Origin: DAOTWA01 sp034435955
GTDB taxonomy: Bacteria; Chloroflexota; Anaerolineae; Anaerolineales; Anaerolineaceae
Assembly: GCA_034435955.1 (NCBI GenBank)
Contig: DAOTWA010000039.1
Location: 1-48,588, forward strand
DNA: 48,588 bases
Direction of reading: 5' to 3'
Position 1 is the first letter of the stretch. Each line of letters opens with the position of its first letter. Below, in pieces: positions 6,115 through 14,413 of this stretch. The position numbers and the translations under genes are program-made. A model generated the notes under the pieces. It was not told the DNA's origin, did no database searches, and worked only from the letters and a program-made list of their open reading frames with translations.

Positions 6115-8817
6115 ATGAAGGGAATGGAAAGTCGGGCGAAGAACCGACCGAAGCAGCGGAGCACATGGCCGAAACCGTGGGTGTACCTTCTGACCTACGG
6201 ATTGGCTGCCGTTGGCATCTCGGCCGCGCTGCTCCTCACCGGGCGAGGGCCTGAGCTTCTCTATCTGCTGGTGCCCTTCACGCTCCTGGCCGGTTTCTAC
6301 TACCGTCGCGGTGTATACGCGGCCATGTTACTGATCCTGTTGGCCCTGGCGCTGCTCGTCGCCCTGGCTGCCGATGGTGACATCTCCCAATCCCTGGTCA
6401 AGGTCGCGGCGGCGCTCATCGGCGTCGGCACGATGACCGAAATCACCCACCAGATGGCTTCCGCCCAATCATCGGCGGAAAAAGCCCTGCGTTCCAGCCA
6501 GCACCGTCTGGCGGCGATCCTGGAGTCGGTGCAATCGGGGATACTCACCATCGATGCAACCGATGGGCGTGTGCTGGATGCCAATCCAGCCGCGCTGCAA
6601 ATGGTCGGCCTCAGTGCAGAAGAATTGCTGGGCACGTCCTTCTACGAGCGCGTTCACCCTGAAGACCGCAACGGCGTACTCGCCATTTTCACCCACCCTG
6701 ACGCGCCCGACTGCGGCGAGGTCGTATACCGCTTTCGCCATGCGGACGGCCGCTATCTGTGGGTCGAGACCGCCGCCAAGCAGATTCATGACGAGAGCGG
6801 CAAACCCATTGCCTGCGTTCTGGGCAGCCGAGATATCACCGGCCGCCGGCTCTCCGATCAGGTGTTGCGCGACTCGGAGGCCAAATACCGCACCCTTTTC
6901 AATACCATCAGCGATCCGATCTTCCTGTGCGACCGCGACAGCGGCCGCATCCTGGATTGCAATCAATCTGCGATAGATCGTTACGGCTATTCGCGCGACG
7001 AACTGATGGGCATGACCCTGGGTCGCCTTTGCCTGCCATCCGCGGACGACGAGCGGACGCGACGGGCCGGTACATCGCACAACGAAACTCACCTAACGCG
7101 CGCCGGGCAGCGCATCGAAGTCGAGGTTCATTCTGCCGACCTGGAGTACGAGGGCAAGCACGCCACCCTGGTCGTGGCTCGCGATGTGACAGAACGAAAT
7201 CGCAGCGAGCGTGTCCAGGCGGCCCTCTACCAGATCGCCCAGGCGGCCATCACTGCGGACAATCTGGACGAGCTCTACCGCCAGGTGCACGACATTCTGA
7301 GCAAGCTGATACCCACCGAAAATTACTTTATCGCTCTCTACGACCCTGAAGCCAACCTGATCAGTTTTCCATACTTCATCGATCAATTCGACACGCAACC
7401 GGCTCCCCGCCGACCCACAAAAGGTCTCACGGAATATGTCATCCAGACCGGCCAGCCGCTGTTTGCTTCCCCGGAGGTTTTCGCCGATCTTGAAGAAAAA
7501 GGCCTGGTGGAGACCCATGGCACCCCATCGCTAGATTGGCTCGGTGTCCCGCTGATGGTCGGCAATCGCACCATTGGGGTGATGGTCGTGCAGACGTACT
7601 CCGAGGGCGTGCGCTTTGGCCCGGCCGATCTGGACATCCTCACCTTCGTTTCCTCCCAGGTGGCGATGGCCATCGAGCGCAAGCGGGCTGAGATGGCCCT
7701 CCGCCAGAGCCAGGCCAGCCTGGAGCGCCATTCCAACCGCCTTTCACGCATTTTGGACACCAGCTCCGCCCTGCGCATCAACCTCAGTCTCGATGAGTTG
7801 CTGGCGGAAATCGTGCGGTCCACCAGCACTTCTCTGGGTTTCGGTACGGTAGTCCTCAACCTGCTGGACGAGGAGAGCGGGCTGGTGCGCATCCGCACCC
7901 ACTATGGACTGGATGAGGCCGGCCGCTGCGCGTTGGAAGGGGCAGCCTACACTCAGGAGGATTTGAACCGGCTGTTCCAGGAGCGCTTCCGGGTGGGCGA
8001 CTGCTACTTTATCCCCGAAGGCGCGGTGAATTGGGATAGCGAGCTGAGCGGTCCGACCTACACGCCCCCACTGGAGCCCCCTTTCGACACAGCGGACAAT
8101 TCATTCTGGAAGCCGAACGATATGCTGGTGACGCCCATCGTCCTCCACGAAGGTCAGGTGGCGGGCTTCATTTCCGTGGACAAGCCTCTGGATGGGCGCC
8201 GTCCGGACCGCGAAAAGTTGCAGGCGCTGGCCATTTTCACCAACCAGGCGGCCGCAGCCATCGAAAACGCCCGCCTTTATGAGCGCGCACAAAACGAATT
8301 GGCCGAGCGCAAGCGCGTCGAAGAGCGGTTGTGGATACTGAGCACGCACGATGCGCTGACCGGGCTGTACAATCGCGCCTACTTCGAGTCCGAAATGGCT
8401 CGCCTCAAGCCTGAAGCCCATAACCCAATCAGTGTGGTCATGGTGGACGTAGACGACCTTAAAATCACCAACGATCGCTTTGGTCATGCCGCTGGGGACG
8501 AGCTGCTGCGCCGAACGGCGCGCGTGCTGAAGAACGCCTTCCGGGCCGAGGACGTGATCGCCCGCATCGGTGGAGACGAATTTGCCGTGCTACTGCCCGG
8601 CGCCGATGAGGCGACAGCCCTGGAGAGCGTCCAGAGGGTTTTGGATATGTTGGAAGCTCATAACGCCCGTAATCCGGGCATCCCTCTGTTTGTTTCGGTG
8701 GGGGCGTCCACGGCCGATCAACGCACCAGTCTGGAGGAGGCTCTCAAGCTGGCCGATAAACGTATGTATTCGGCCAAGCAGAGTCGCCGCCGGGAGCGGC
8801 GCAGGCGGCGCGCGTGA
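6115..8817 (+). CDS. Membrane diguanylate cyclase with PAS and GAF sensors
   Basis: A 900-residue enzyme predicted to make c-di-GMP from two GTP. Order: about four membrane segments in 22-108, PAS at ~129-245 (ESVQSGILTIDATDGRVLDA), PAS at ~252-365 (RTLFNTISDPIFLCDRDSGR), GAF at ~370-525, GAF at ~545-735, and GGDEF at ~743-893. The active loop is a perfect GGDEF at 819-823. RAED five residues before it matches the RxxD inhibitory site, so feedback inhibition by product is expected. There is no EAL domain. The ends of both PAS domains carry the usual D(I/V)T motif. The start is the first ATG; a second lies three codons on. The divergent PilZ gene is the likely reader of its product. Confidence 0.93.
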   Translation: MKGMESRAKNRPKQRSTWPKPWVYLLTYGLAAVGISAALLLTGRGPELLYLLVPFTLLAGFYYRRGVYAAMLLILLALALLVALAADGDISQSLVKVAAALIGVGTMTEITHQMASAQSSAEKALRSSQHRLAAILESVQSGILTIDATDGRVLDANPAALQMVGLSAEELLGTSFYERVHPEDRNGVLAIFTHPDAPDCGEVVYRFRHADGRYLWVETAAKQIHDESGKPIACVLGSRDITGRRLSDQVLRDSEAKYRTLFNTISDPIFLCDRDSGRILDCNQSAIDRYGYSRDELMGMTLGRLCLPSADDERTRRAGTSHNETHLTRAGQRIEVEVHSADLEYEGKHATLVVARDVTERNRSERVQAALYQIAQAAITADNLDELYRQVHDILSKLIPTENYFIALYDPEANLISFPYFIDQFDTQPAPRRPTKGLTEYVIQTGQPLFASPEVFADLEEKGLVETHGTPSLDWLGVPLMVGNRTIGVMVVQTYSEGVRFGPADLDILTFVSSQVAMAIERKRAEMALRQSQASLERHSNRLSRILDTSSALRINLSLDELLAEIVRSTSTSLGFGTVVLNLLDEESGLVRIRTHYGLDEAGRCALEGAAYTQEDLNRLFQERFRVGDCYFIPEGAVNWDSELSGPTYTPPLEPPFDTADNSFWKPNDMLVTPIVLHEGQVAGFISVDKPLDGRRPDREKLQALAIFTNQAAAAIENARLYERAQNELAERKRVEERLWILSTHDALTGLYNRAYFESEMARLKPEAHNPISVVMVDVDDLKITNDRFGHAAGDELLRRTARVLKNAFRAEDVIARIGGDEFAVLLPGADEATALESVQRVLDMLEAHNARNPGIPLFVSVGASTADQRTSLEEALKLADKRMYSAKQSRRRERRRRRA

Positions 8818-8977
8818 TTCCTTGCAATGGCAGCTCAACGGCCCTCACACCAACGATCAAGGCGTAATTTATATATTTTATAATTTTATAGGGTTTTTTG
8901 GGCGTTTCATCTCAGAATTTTAAGATTAAGCCCTTAAAAGACCTTGTATATCGAATCGAAATCATGTAATATGATCA

Positions 8978-8983
8978 TATAAT
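8978..8983 (+). promoter_or_regulatory. -10 box for the DUF5679 gene
   Basis: TATAAT lies 25 bp before the ATG at 9008 and overlaps an ATATGATCATAT palindrome at about 8969-8980. The region 8818-9007 is very AT-rich and otherwise empty. No consensus -35 is placed well. Confidence 0.45.
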
Positions 8984-9007
8984 CCTCATGAGCCAAAGGA
9001 GAAGATA

Positions 9008-9160
9008 ATGGCTGATCGAGCTTACTGCGTAAAGTGCAAAACACAGCGCGACATGGTGAACGTCAAACGGGTCACGATGAAAAATGGGCGTCCGGCGCTG
9101 CAGGGTAAATGCAGTGTGTGCGGCACCGGCATGTATAAGATCCTCCCCAAGGGCGCCTGA
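9008..9160 (+). CDS. DUF5679 zinc-ribbon mini-protein
   Basis: A 50-residue protein starting MADRAYCVKCKTQ, with a second cysteine pair CSVCGTG near the C-terminus. The CxxC...CxxC layout predicts one bound zinc. This short domain (DUF5679) is common in Chloroflexota and Actinobacteria, alone or fused, and its function is unknown. An excellent AAGGAGAAG lies just upstream of the ATG, a TATAAT box precedes it, and a strong hairpin follows, so it is a separate, probably well-expressed unit. It lies next to the cyclase that also carries a zinc ribbon; I see no proof of a link. Confidence 0.88.
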   Translation: MADRAYCVKCKTQRDMVNVKRVTMKNGRPALQGKCSVCGTGMYKILPKGA

Positions 9161-9180
9161 GACGATCGCATGGCGATGAA

Positions 9181-9216
9181 CGTGCGGCGCGGGACTGCGA
9201 GGTTCCGCGCCGCACG
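9181..9216 (+). terminator. Strong GC hairpin after the DUF5679 gene
   Basis: CGTGCGGCGCGGGAC pairs with GTTCCGCGCCGCACG over 15 bp (one G-T wobble), with a 6-base loop. The following GGTTTAACC is only weakly T-rich. It lies 20 bp after the stop codon. Confidence 0.65.
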
Positions 9217-9320
9217 GTTTAACCGTGTGTCCTCCGCGGCCACCTCGACTTGACGATCGTGCTATACTTTAAATAATATTGGTCCGGCAGCTTTTGTTTT
9301 ATTGGAAATCGAGGGGTGCG

Positions 9321-10151
9321 ATGGAAAATAAACCCGTGGATGAGCTGTGGTACTGGTATCTGACCGGAGAAAAGCGGGCAACCTTTCCAGAAGATCTGGA
9401 GCGCCAATTCGAAGCCCGCCAGCGCCTTTTCCGTTTGTTCCCCGGCACCCCGCGCTGCTTTGAGTGTAATGTCCCCCTGGCCGGCTTCGGGGGCCTGATC
9501 CTGAAGCCTTTTGGCAATCGCCCCTCCAGCTTTAGCCCACGCTTTTGCAACAATTGCGAGAAATTCGCCCGATCGAGAGAGGCGGGCGCAGAGGTCGTGC
9601 TTTCCCTTTTGTTCGCCGACATCCGCGATTCCACCCCTCTGGCCGAAAAACTGGGCAACGCCCGGTTTAAAGAGCTGATCCGACGCTTCTATAAAGTCAC
9701 CAGCGAGGTGTTGATCGAGCACAACGCGATGATAAACCGTTTGATGGGCGACCAGATCAGTGCGCTTTTCGTCCCCCGTTTTGCCGGGAACGAGCACGCC
9801 AGGGTGGCCATCCAGGCCGCGCGCGAGATCCTGCGCGTTACCGGGCACGAGGATCCGTCCGGTCCATGGGTCCCGGTGGGCGTCGGTGTTCACACCGGCT
9901 CGGCCTACGTCGGCGCGGTTGGCTCGAAAGAAGGCGTCAACGAGATCGCTGTGCTGGGTAGCTCGGTAAACCTCACCGCGCGCTTATCCTCTCAAGCCGC
10001 CACCGGTGAGGTGCTCATCAGCGAGGACGCCATGCATTCAGCGCAATTTGACGCCGGTGTACTCCAGCAGCGCGTCCTCCAGCTTAAAGGGATCAGCTCC
10101 CCGGTGGCCGCCAGCGTCTTACAGCTTCGGCCAGGCGAGATTGAGCGGTAG
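9321..10151 (+). CDS. Zinc-ribbon class III nucleotide cyclase
   Basis: A 276-residue soluble protein with an N-terminal region (1-90) carrying two cysteine pairs (Cys46/49 and Cys76/79, likely one zinc) and a class III cyclase domain (about 93-265). Metal ligands Asp100 (LFADIRDST) and Asp144 (LMGDQISALF) and the transition-state pair Asn217 and Arg221 (SVNLTAR) are present. The two base-recognition positions differ from adenylate cyclases: Arg140 where Lys is usual, and Ser214 where Asp is usual. The product may be cAMP, but the substrate is uncertain. The start was set at 9321 because GAGGGG stands 5 bases before it; an ATG-type start at 9279 lacks a site. It is convergent with proS. Confidence 0.88.
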   Translation: MENKPVDELWYWYLTGEKRATFPEDLERQFEARQRLFRLFPGTPRCFECNVPLAGFGGLILKPFGNRPSSFSPRFCNNCEKFARSREAGAEVVLSLLFADIRDSTPLAEKLGNARFKELIRRFYKVTSEVLIEHNAMINRLMGDQISALFVPRFAGNEHARVAIQAAREILRVTGHEDPSGPWVPVGVGVHTGSAYVGAVGSKEGVNEIAVLGSSVNLTARLSSQAATGEVLISEDAMHSAQFDAGVLQQRVLQLKGISSPVAASVLQLRPGEIER

Positions 10152-10209
10152 AAATAGAGCCGAGTTACAGATGCCCGGCGGTTGTGTGTCTCGACAGGGG
10201 ATAGCAGAC

Positions 10210-11979
10210 TTATTCCCTGTAAGGCACCTCCACCACCCGGCTGGCAAGCTCGGCTTCCATGGACGCCACCTCGGCCTGTAGGGCGTCGGCCAGCCCATCG
10301 AGGGGCACCAGGCGGCTGTGTTCCTCCGTACGGCGCTTCACCTCTACTCCGCCCTGCTTCAGCCCACGTTCACCGACCGTCACCCGTAGCGGCAGCCCGA
10401 TCAGATCGGCGTCGTTAAATTTGACCCCGGCGCTCTCGAGCCGGTCGTCATACAGCGGCTCGATCCCAACAGCTTTCAACCGATCGTAGATCGCCGCGGC
10501 AGCGCTTTCTGCCTCGCCGCTCTTGCTTCCCAATCCGATCAGGTGGACGGGATACGGCGCCACGCTGACCGGCCAGGCGAGGCCTTTCTCGTCGTGGTGC
10601 TCCTCGGCCACGCAGGCAAGCAGGCGTCCCAGACCGATGCCATAGGAGCCCATTACGATCGGGCGCCGGGCACCGCTCTCGTCCTCGAAATACGCTCCCA
10701 GCGATTCTGAGTAGCGCGTGCCCAGCTTGAATATTTTGGCCACTTCCACTCCCCGGCTGGACCACATAGGATTTCCGCAGGAGGGGCAAGCATCCCCGTC
10801 ACGGGCTGCCACGATGTCTGCGACCGTCGCGGCGATGTAATCGCGCCCGTAGTTGACGTTGCGCAAATGAAATCCCTCCCGGTTGGCGCCAGCCACCAGG
10901 TTGGGCGCATAAGGAATCAGATCATCCACCACGACCAGCACGCCTTGAAGTCCGACCGGTGAGGCGTAGCCCGGTTCGGCTCCGATCGCGCGGATTTCCT
11001 CCACGGCGGCCGGGCGCAGATCGCGCGCACCGATGGCGGCTGCCAGCTTGGTCTCGTTAACTTCCATGTCGCCGCGCACAACTGTGAACACCAACTGCTC
11101 CCGCGTTTGATCGCCCTGGTCGAACGCGGCCACCAAGAAAACAGCCTTGGCGGTGCGTTCGGTCGGAATGCCGAGGAAGGCGGCCAGCTCCTCGATGGTG
11201 TGCGCGCCGGGCGTGGCAACCTCCTCGAGCGGCAGGGGTGCTTCGCCCGGCGGGATGGGCTTGCGAAAGCGGGCAATCTGGCGGTTGGCAGCGTAACCGC
11301 ACGCGTCACAAAAGAAGAGCGTATCCTCACCGATGGGGGTCAGGTACATGAATTCGTGGGCCTTCAAACCGCCCATCACGCCGACGTCGGCGCCCACCGC
11401 GCGCACGGGCAACCCGCAGCGGGCGAAGATGTTGAAGTAGGCCTGGTAGTGGGCGCGGTATTGAACCTCCAGACCGTAGTCATCGGCGTCCAGCGAATAT
11501 GAATCCAGCATGGTGAACTCGCGCGCGCGGATCAACCCGGCGCGCGGGCGCGGATCATCGCGCCACTTGGTCTGAATGTGATAGATTAGCGCTGGCAAGC
11601 GGCGGTGAGAACGGACTTCGGAACGGGCCAGGGCGGCAGCCGCCTCTTCATGAGTCATGGCCAGAGCCATATCCCGCCCCGAGCGGTCCTGGAAACGACC
11701 CAGCTCTGGGCCCATTTGTCGCCATCGGCCGGTTTGCTTCCACAGCTCGGCCGGCTGGACGACCGGCATACTGATCTCCTGGCCGCCGATGGTCTCGATC
11801 TCCTCGCGCATGATGGCAGCGATGCGGCCCAGCGCTCGCTGGGCCAGCGGCAGATAGGCAAAGATGCCGGCTGCAAGCGGCCGGATGAAACCCGCCCGCA
11901 GCAACAGCCGATGGCTGACCGCCTCGGCCTCGGCCGGGGCTTCGTAAAGGGTCTGGGAAAACAATCGGGAGAGGCGCAT
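10210..11979 (-). CDS. proS: Prolyl-tRNA synthetase, bacterial type
   Basis: Charges tRNA-Pro in the cytoplasm. The ~589-residue product has the bacterial layout: class II catalytic core with motif 2 (RDDPRPRAGLIRAREFTMLD), an editing insertion domain in the middle (about 225-390) that would clear Ala-tRNA-Pro, motif 3 (GSYGIGLGRLLACVAEEHHD), and a C-terminal anticodon-binding domain. A CxxC pair (FFCDACGYAANR) lies before the insertion. ATG at 11979 (MRLSRLF) is preferred over a GTG two codons earlier. It ends a long minus-strand run, separated from the CPBP gene by about 70 bp. Confidence 0.95.
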   Translation of the reverse strand: MRLSRLFSQTLYEAPAEAEAVSHRLLLRAGFIRPLAAGIFAYLPLAQRALGRIAAIMREEIETIGGQEISMPVVQPAELWKQTGRWRQMGPELGRFQDRSGRDMALAMTHEEAAAALARSEVRSHRRLPALIYHIQTKWRDDPRPRAGLIRAREFTMLDSYSLDADDYGLEVQYRAHYQAYFNIFARCGLPVRAVGADVGVMGGLKAHEFMYLTPIGEDTLFFCDACGYAANRQIARFRKPIPPGEAPLPLEEVATPGAHTIEELAAFLGIPTERTAKAVFLVAAFDQGDQTREQLVFTVVRGDMEVNETKLAAAIGARDLRPAAVEEIRAIGAEPGYASPVGLQGVLVVVDDLIPYAPNLVAGANREGFHLRNVNYGRDYIAATVADIVAARDGDACPSCGNPMWSSRGVEVAKIFKLGTRYSESLGAYFEDESGARRPIVMGSYGIGLGRLLACVAEEHHDEKGLAWPVSVAPYPVHLIGLGSKSGEAESAAAAIYDRLKAVGIEPLYDDRLESAGVKFNDADLIGLPLRVTVGERGLKQGGVEVKRRTEEHSRLVPLDGLADALQAEVASMEAELASRVVEVPYRE

Positions 11980-12052
11980 AATCACCCATTTATATCGGCG
12001 GGCCGGCTGTATGCAACCGACCCGCCCGGCGTTAGTGTCCGGTGCGCGTCGT

Positions 12053-12784
12053 TTACAAAACCAGCGCCCAGGCGTGGAAGGCCGAATAGATGGCCGGCGC
12101 CAGGATGTGGCCGCTCTTGCGCATCACCCAGCCATAAACCAGCCCTGCCGCCAGCGCCCGGACGATCTGCACGCCCCATTGGGCTGGATTGGCATCATAA
12201 ACCAGGATGGTCTGCGGCAACTGAAAGAGGGCGTAAAGGGCTGAAGTTGCCAGCCAGCCGGGTATTTCACCCAGCCAGCTTGCCAGGCGAAGTTGCACGA
12301 AGCCGCGGAAGATGAACTCGGTCGCCAGGGACGCCGCCAGCGCAGCCACCAGATAATAGATCTCGTCTGGCGAGACGCCGTTCAAGATGGCGTAAACCCT
12401 GCCGCGCAGGAAAAGAGTGATCAGACCCAACGCCAAGCCGAGTAACAGGGACGGACTGCGCGTGGCCTTGCCCCAGCCAGCGCTGAGAGCAGGCTGGCGA
12501 CGGACGATCATGGCCAGGATGAACGGCGCGGCAGCCAGGACCGCCACCGTGACCTGGCGCAACAAATCATCCAGGCTGTATCGCAGCGGCCGGTCACCGC
12601 TCACGACGGGAGCGGCGTAAGCAGGGGTGGGAAAGCCGGGAAAACCGGTCCACAAGATGGCCGCCACCAATAGCAGCCCGCCCAGGGCGACAACCCCTTC
12701 GCGCAGCGGGTAGGCGAAGATCAGCGGACGGCGGCGGAAGCGTGGACTAAGCCCGGCAATCAGCGTGACCGCCACGACGCCCAT
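12053..12784 (-). CDS. CPBP-family membrane protein, probably degenerate protease
   Basis: A 243-residue polytopic membrane protein related to CPBP (Abi/CAAX-type) intramembrane proteases. The family's EExxxR motif appears as TEFIFRG, so the first Glu is lost. The second motif region (LYALFQLPQ) lacks its His, and the third (SAFHAWALVL) keeps His but not Asn. It is probably not a working protease. The ATG at 12784 has no Shine-Dalgarno and would cut the first membrane helix short. A GGGGGAG at 12828-12834, overlapping the end of the bactofilin gene, stands 7 bases before an in-frame ATC at 12818-12820, which would add 12 residues and complete the helix. A rare AUC start is possible. Confidence 0.75.
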   Translation of the reverse strand: MGVVAVTLIAGLSPRFRRRPLIFAYPLREGVVALGGLLLVAAILWTGFPGFPTPAYAAPVVSGDRPLRYSLDDLLRQVTVAVLAAAPFILAMIVRRQPALSAGWGKATRSPSLLLGLALGLITLFLRGRVYAILNGVSPDEIYYLVAALAASLATEFIFRGFVQLRLASWLGEIPGWLATSALYALFQLPQTILVYDANPAQWGVQIVRALAAGLVYGWVMRKSGHILAPAIYSAFHAWALVL

Positions 12785-12824
12785 CCATTCGGCCAGGTCG
12801 AGGAGCAGAGTTGGATTGATGGGT

Positions 12825-13283
12825 TTACTCCCCCTTCTCTTTCTCTGTTTCTTCCGTAACCTCCACCTTCACCTGGCCGCTCTCTTCTTCCAGCCCAAGT
12901 TCGACCTTCTCTTCCATGCGGATCTGGCCTCGTAAGAAAGCTCCCTCTTCGGTGGCGAATGAGCCGGTCACCACGTCGCCCCACACGCGGCCAGTGGCGC
13001 GAATCTCCAGCTTCTCGGCGGTGATGTTGCCGCGCACCGCTCCAGCCACAATGACGGTGTGGGCGCGCAGGTTCTCGCAGGTCACCCGCCCGGTTTCGCC
13101 GACTACCAGCAACCCGTGCAGGGCGATCTCGCCTTCGAATGTGCCCTCGATGCGCACACCGCCGCTGCCGCGCAGGCTGCCCTGCCAGCTAATCCCCTGG
13201 CCGAGCACCGAGGTAACCCGCTCGATCGGTTGGGTTGGGACGGGTGCGGCGCCGCTGGTGCGGCCGCTGCTGCGTTTAAACAT
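12825..13283 (-). CDS. Bactofilin
   Basis: A 152-residue bactofilin (DUF583), a polymer-forming cytoskeletal protein built as a right-handed beta-helix. The core at about 24-120 shows the regular short repeats (GQGISWQGSLRGSGGVRIEG, FEGEIALHGLLVVGETGRV, HTVIVAGAVRGNITAEKLEI), with flexible ends: a basic N-tail (FKRSSGR) and an acidic Glu-rich C-tail. The start is ATG 13283 with GGAG upstream; the frame stays open further back but with unlike sequence. It follows the acyltransferase fusion by about 30 bp and precedes the CPBP gene by a few bases. Bactofilins often act in envelope or cell-shape functions, which would suit a surface-polysaccharide operon. Confidence 0.9.
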   Translation of the reverse strand: MFKRSSGRTSGAAPVPTQPIERVTSVLGQGISWQGSLRGSGGVRIEGTFEGEIALHGLLVVGETGRVTCENLRAHTVIVAGAVRGNITAEKLEIRATGRVWGDVVTGSFATEEGAFLRGQIRMEEKVELGLEEESGQVKVEVTEETEKEKGE

Positions 13284-13314
13284 GTACCGGTCTCCAAATA
13301 AAAAGGTGGCCCTC

Positions 13315-14406
13315 TCAAGACGGCCAAACCGAACCAGCACGTACCACGCCGCCCGGGGGAACGTCTGCCTTGACCGTGGCGCCGTTGCCGATGCGGGCAC
13401 CTTCGCCGATGTGAACTCCCAGATTGATGGTCGCGCCCATGCCGATCAGACAGCGCGCGCCAACCTGAACCGCCCCGGCCAGCATGGCCCCCGGGGAGAC
13501 ATTGCTGTACTCGCCCAGGACGCAATCGTGCGATACGATCGCGCCCGTGTTGATGATCACGCCAAATCCAACCTTTGCCTCGCTGCCAACATAAGCGTGG
13601 GGAAAAACCTGCACGCCTTCGGCCAGGACGGCCGAGGTCTCGACGAAAGCGGTGGGATGTATCAGCGTTGGGCAAGTGAAACCTGCAGCCGCCAGGCGCT
13701 CGAAGACGATCACGCGGCTGGTGATGTTGCCGATGCCTCCCACTGCGTTGGCCGCCTGGCGCACGCCGCGCGCATACAGGCTGGGTAAAATCTCCGCCCC
13801 GCCCAGGACTTCTACATCGAGTACATTCGAACCCGGCGGCAGACCATCGTCGACCACGCCTACCAGACGGTAACCTCCCAGGGCGCGCAGCAGTTCGATC
13901 AGCGACTTGCCGTGCCCGCCCCCGCCGTAGATGACCAGGCCGAAGGCATCGTATTCGGTGCCTTCGATCGGCGCGGGTTCAGCGGCAGCCAGTGCCGCAC
14001 GTACGTGCGCCTCGGTCACCAGCATGCCTCGCGGCAGCCGTTCCAGGTCGAGCCGGGCGCGGTGGGCAAGGTCGAGAGCCGGGCGGGTGATGCGCAATCC
14101 ATCCGGCAGGCCATCCGCCGCGGTGGGTTGCGTCTCGGACGCGGGTGCAGCCGGCAGCGGCTCATCAGCGCGTTCGGCCAGGTAACACAGCGTCTCGCCG
14201 GCGTTCAGCACATCGCCCTGACGGGCGCGCAAACCCGCCACGTAGCCTTCCACTTCCGCGGCCAGCTCGGCGGTGGATTTGGTGGTCTCGAGGGTAGCCA
14301 GCACCTGGCCAGCCGAGACGCGCTGGCCCTCCTGCACGTGCAGGGAGGTCAGGGTGGCTTCCACTTCATTTGGGTTGAGCAGCGGCACGACGACCGGGTG
14401 AAGCAT
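13315..14406 (-). CDS. Lipoyl / E3-binding / NeuD-type acyltransferase fusion
   Basis: A 363-residue protein with an unusual order. Residues 1-78 are a lipoyl domain with the modified Lys43 in LETTKSTAEL. Residues 103-140 resemble the peripheral subunit-binding domain of E2 proteins (ITRPALDLAHRARLDLERLP). Residues 157-360 are a NeuD/PglD-like sugar acyltransferase: Rossmann-like start VIYGGGGHGKSLIELL, then a left-handed beta-helix with hexapeptide repeats, and His293 in IVSHDCVLGEYSNVSPG at the place of the PglD catalytic base. The E2 catalytic domain (HxxxDG) is absent. It starts 7 bp after the E1-beta stop. The inference is that acyl groups made by E1 on the lipoyl arm are passed on, perhaps to a sugar. 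Confidence 0.88.
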   Translation of the reverse strand: MLHPVVVPLLNPNEVEATLTSLHVQEGQRVSAGQVLATLETTKSTAELAAEVEGYVAGLRARQGDVLNAGETLCYLAERADEPLPAAPASETQPTAADGLPDGLRITRPALDLAHRARLDLERLPRGMLVTEAHVRAALAAAEPAPIEGTEYDAFGLVIYGGGGHGKSLIELLRALGGYRLVGVVDDGLPPGSNVLDVEVLGGAEILPSLYARGVRQAANAVGGIGNITSRVIVFERLAAAGFTCPTLIHPTAFVETSAVLAEGVQVFPHAYVGSEAKVGFGVIINTGAIVSHDCVLGEYSNVSPGAMLAGAVQVGARCLIGMGATINLGVHIGEGARIGNGATVKADVPPGGVVRAGSVWPS

Positions 14407-14413
14407 ACCCCTT

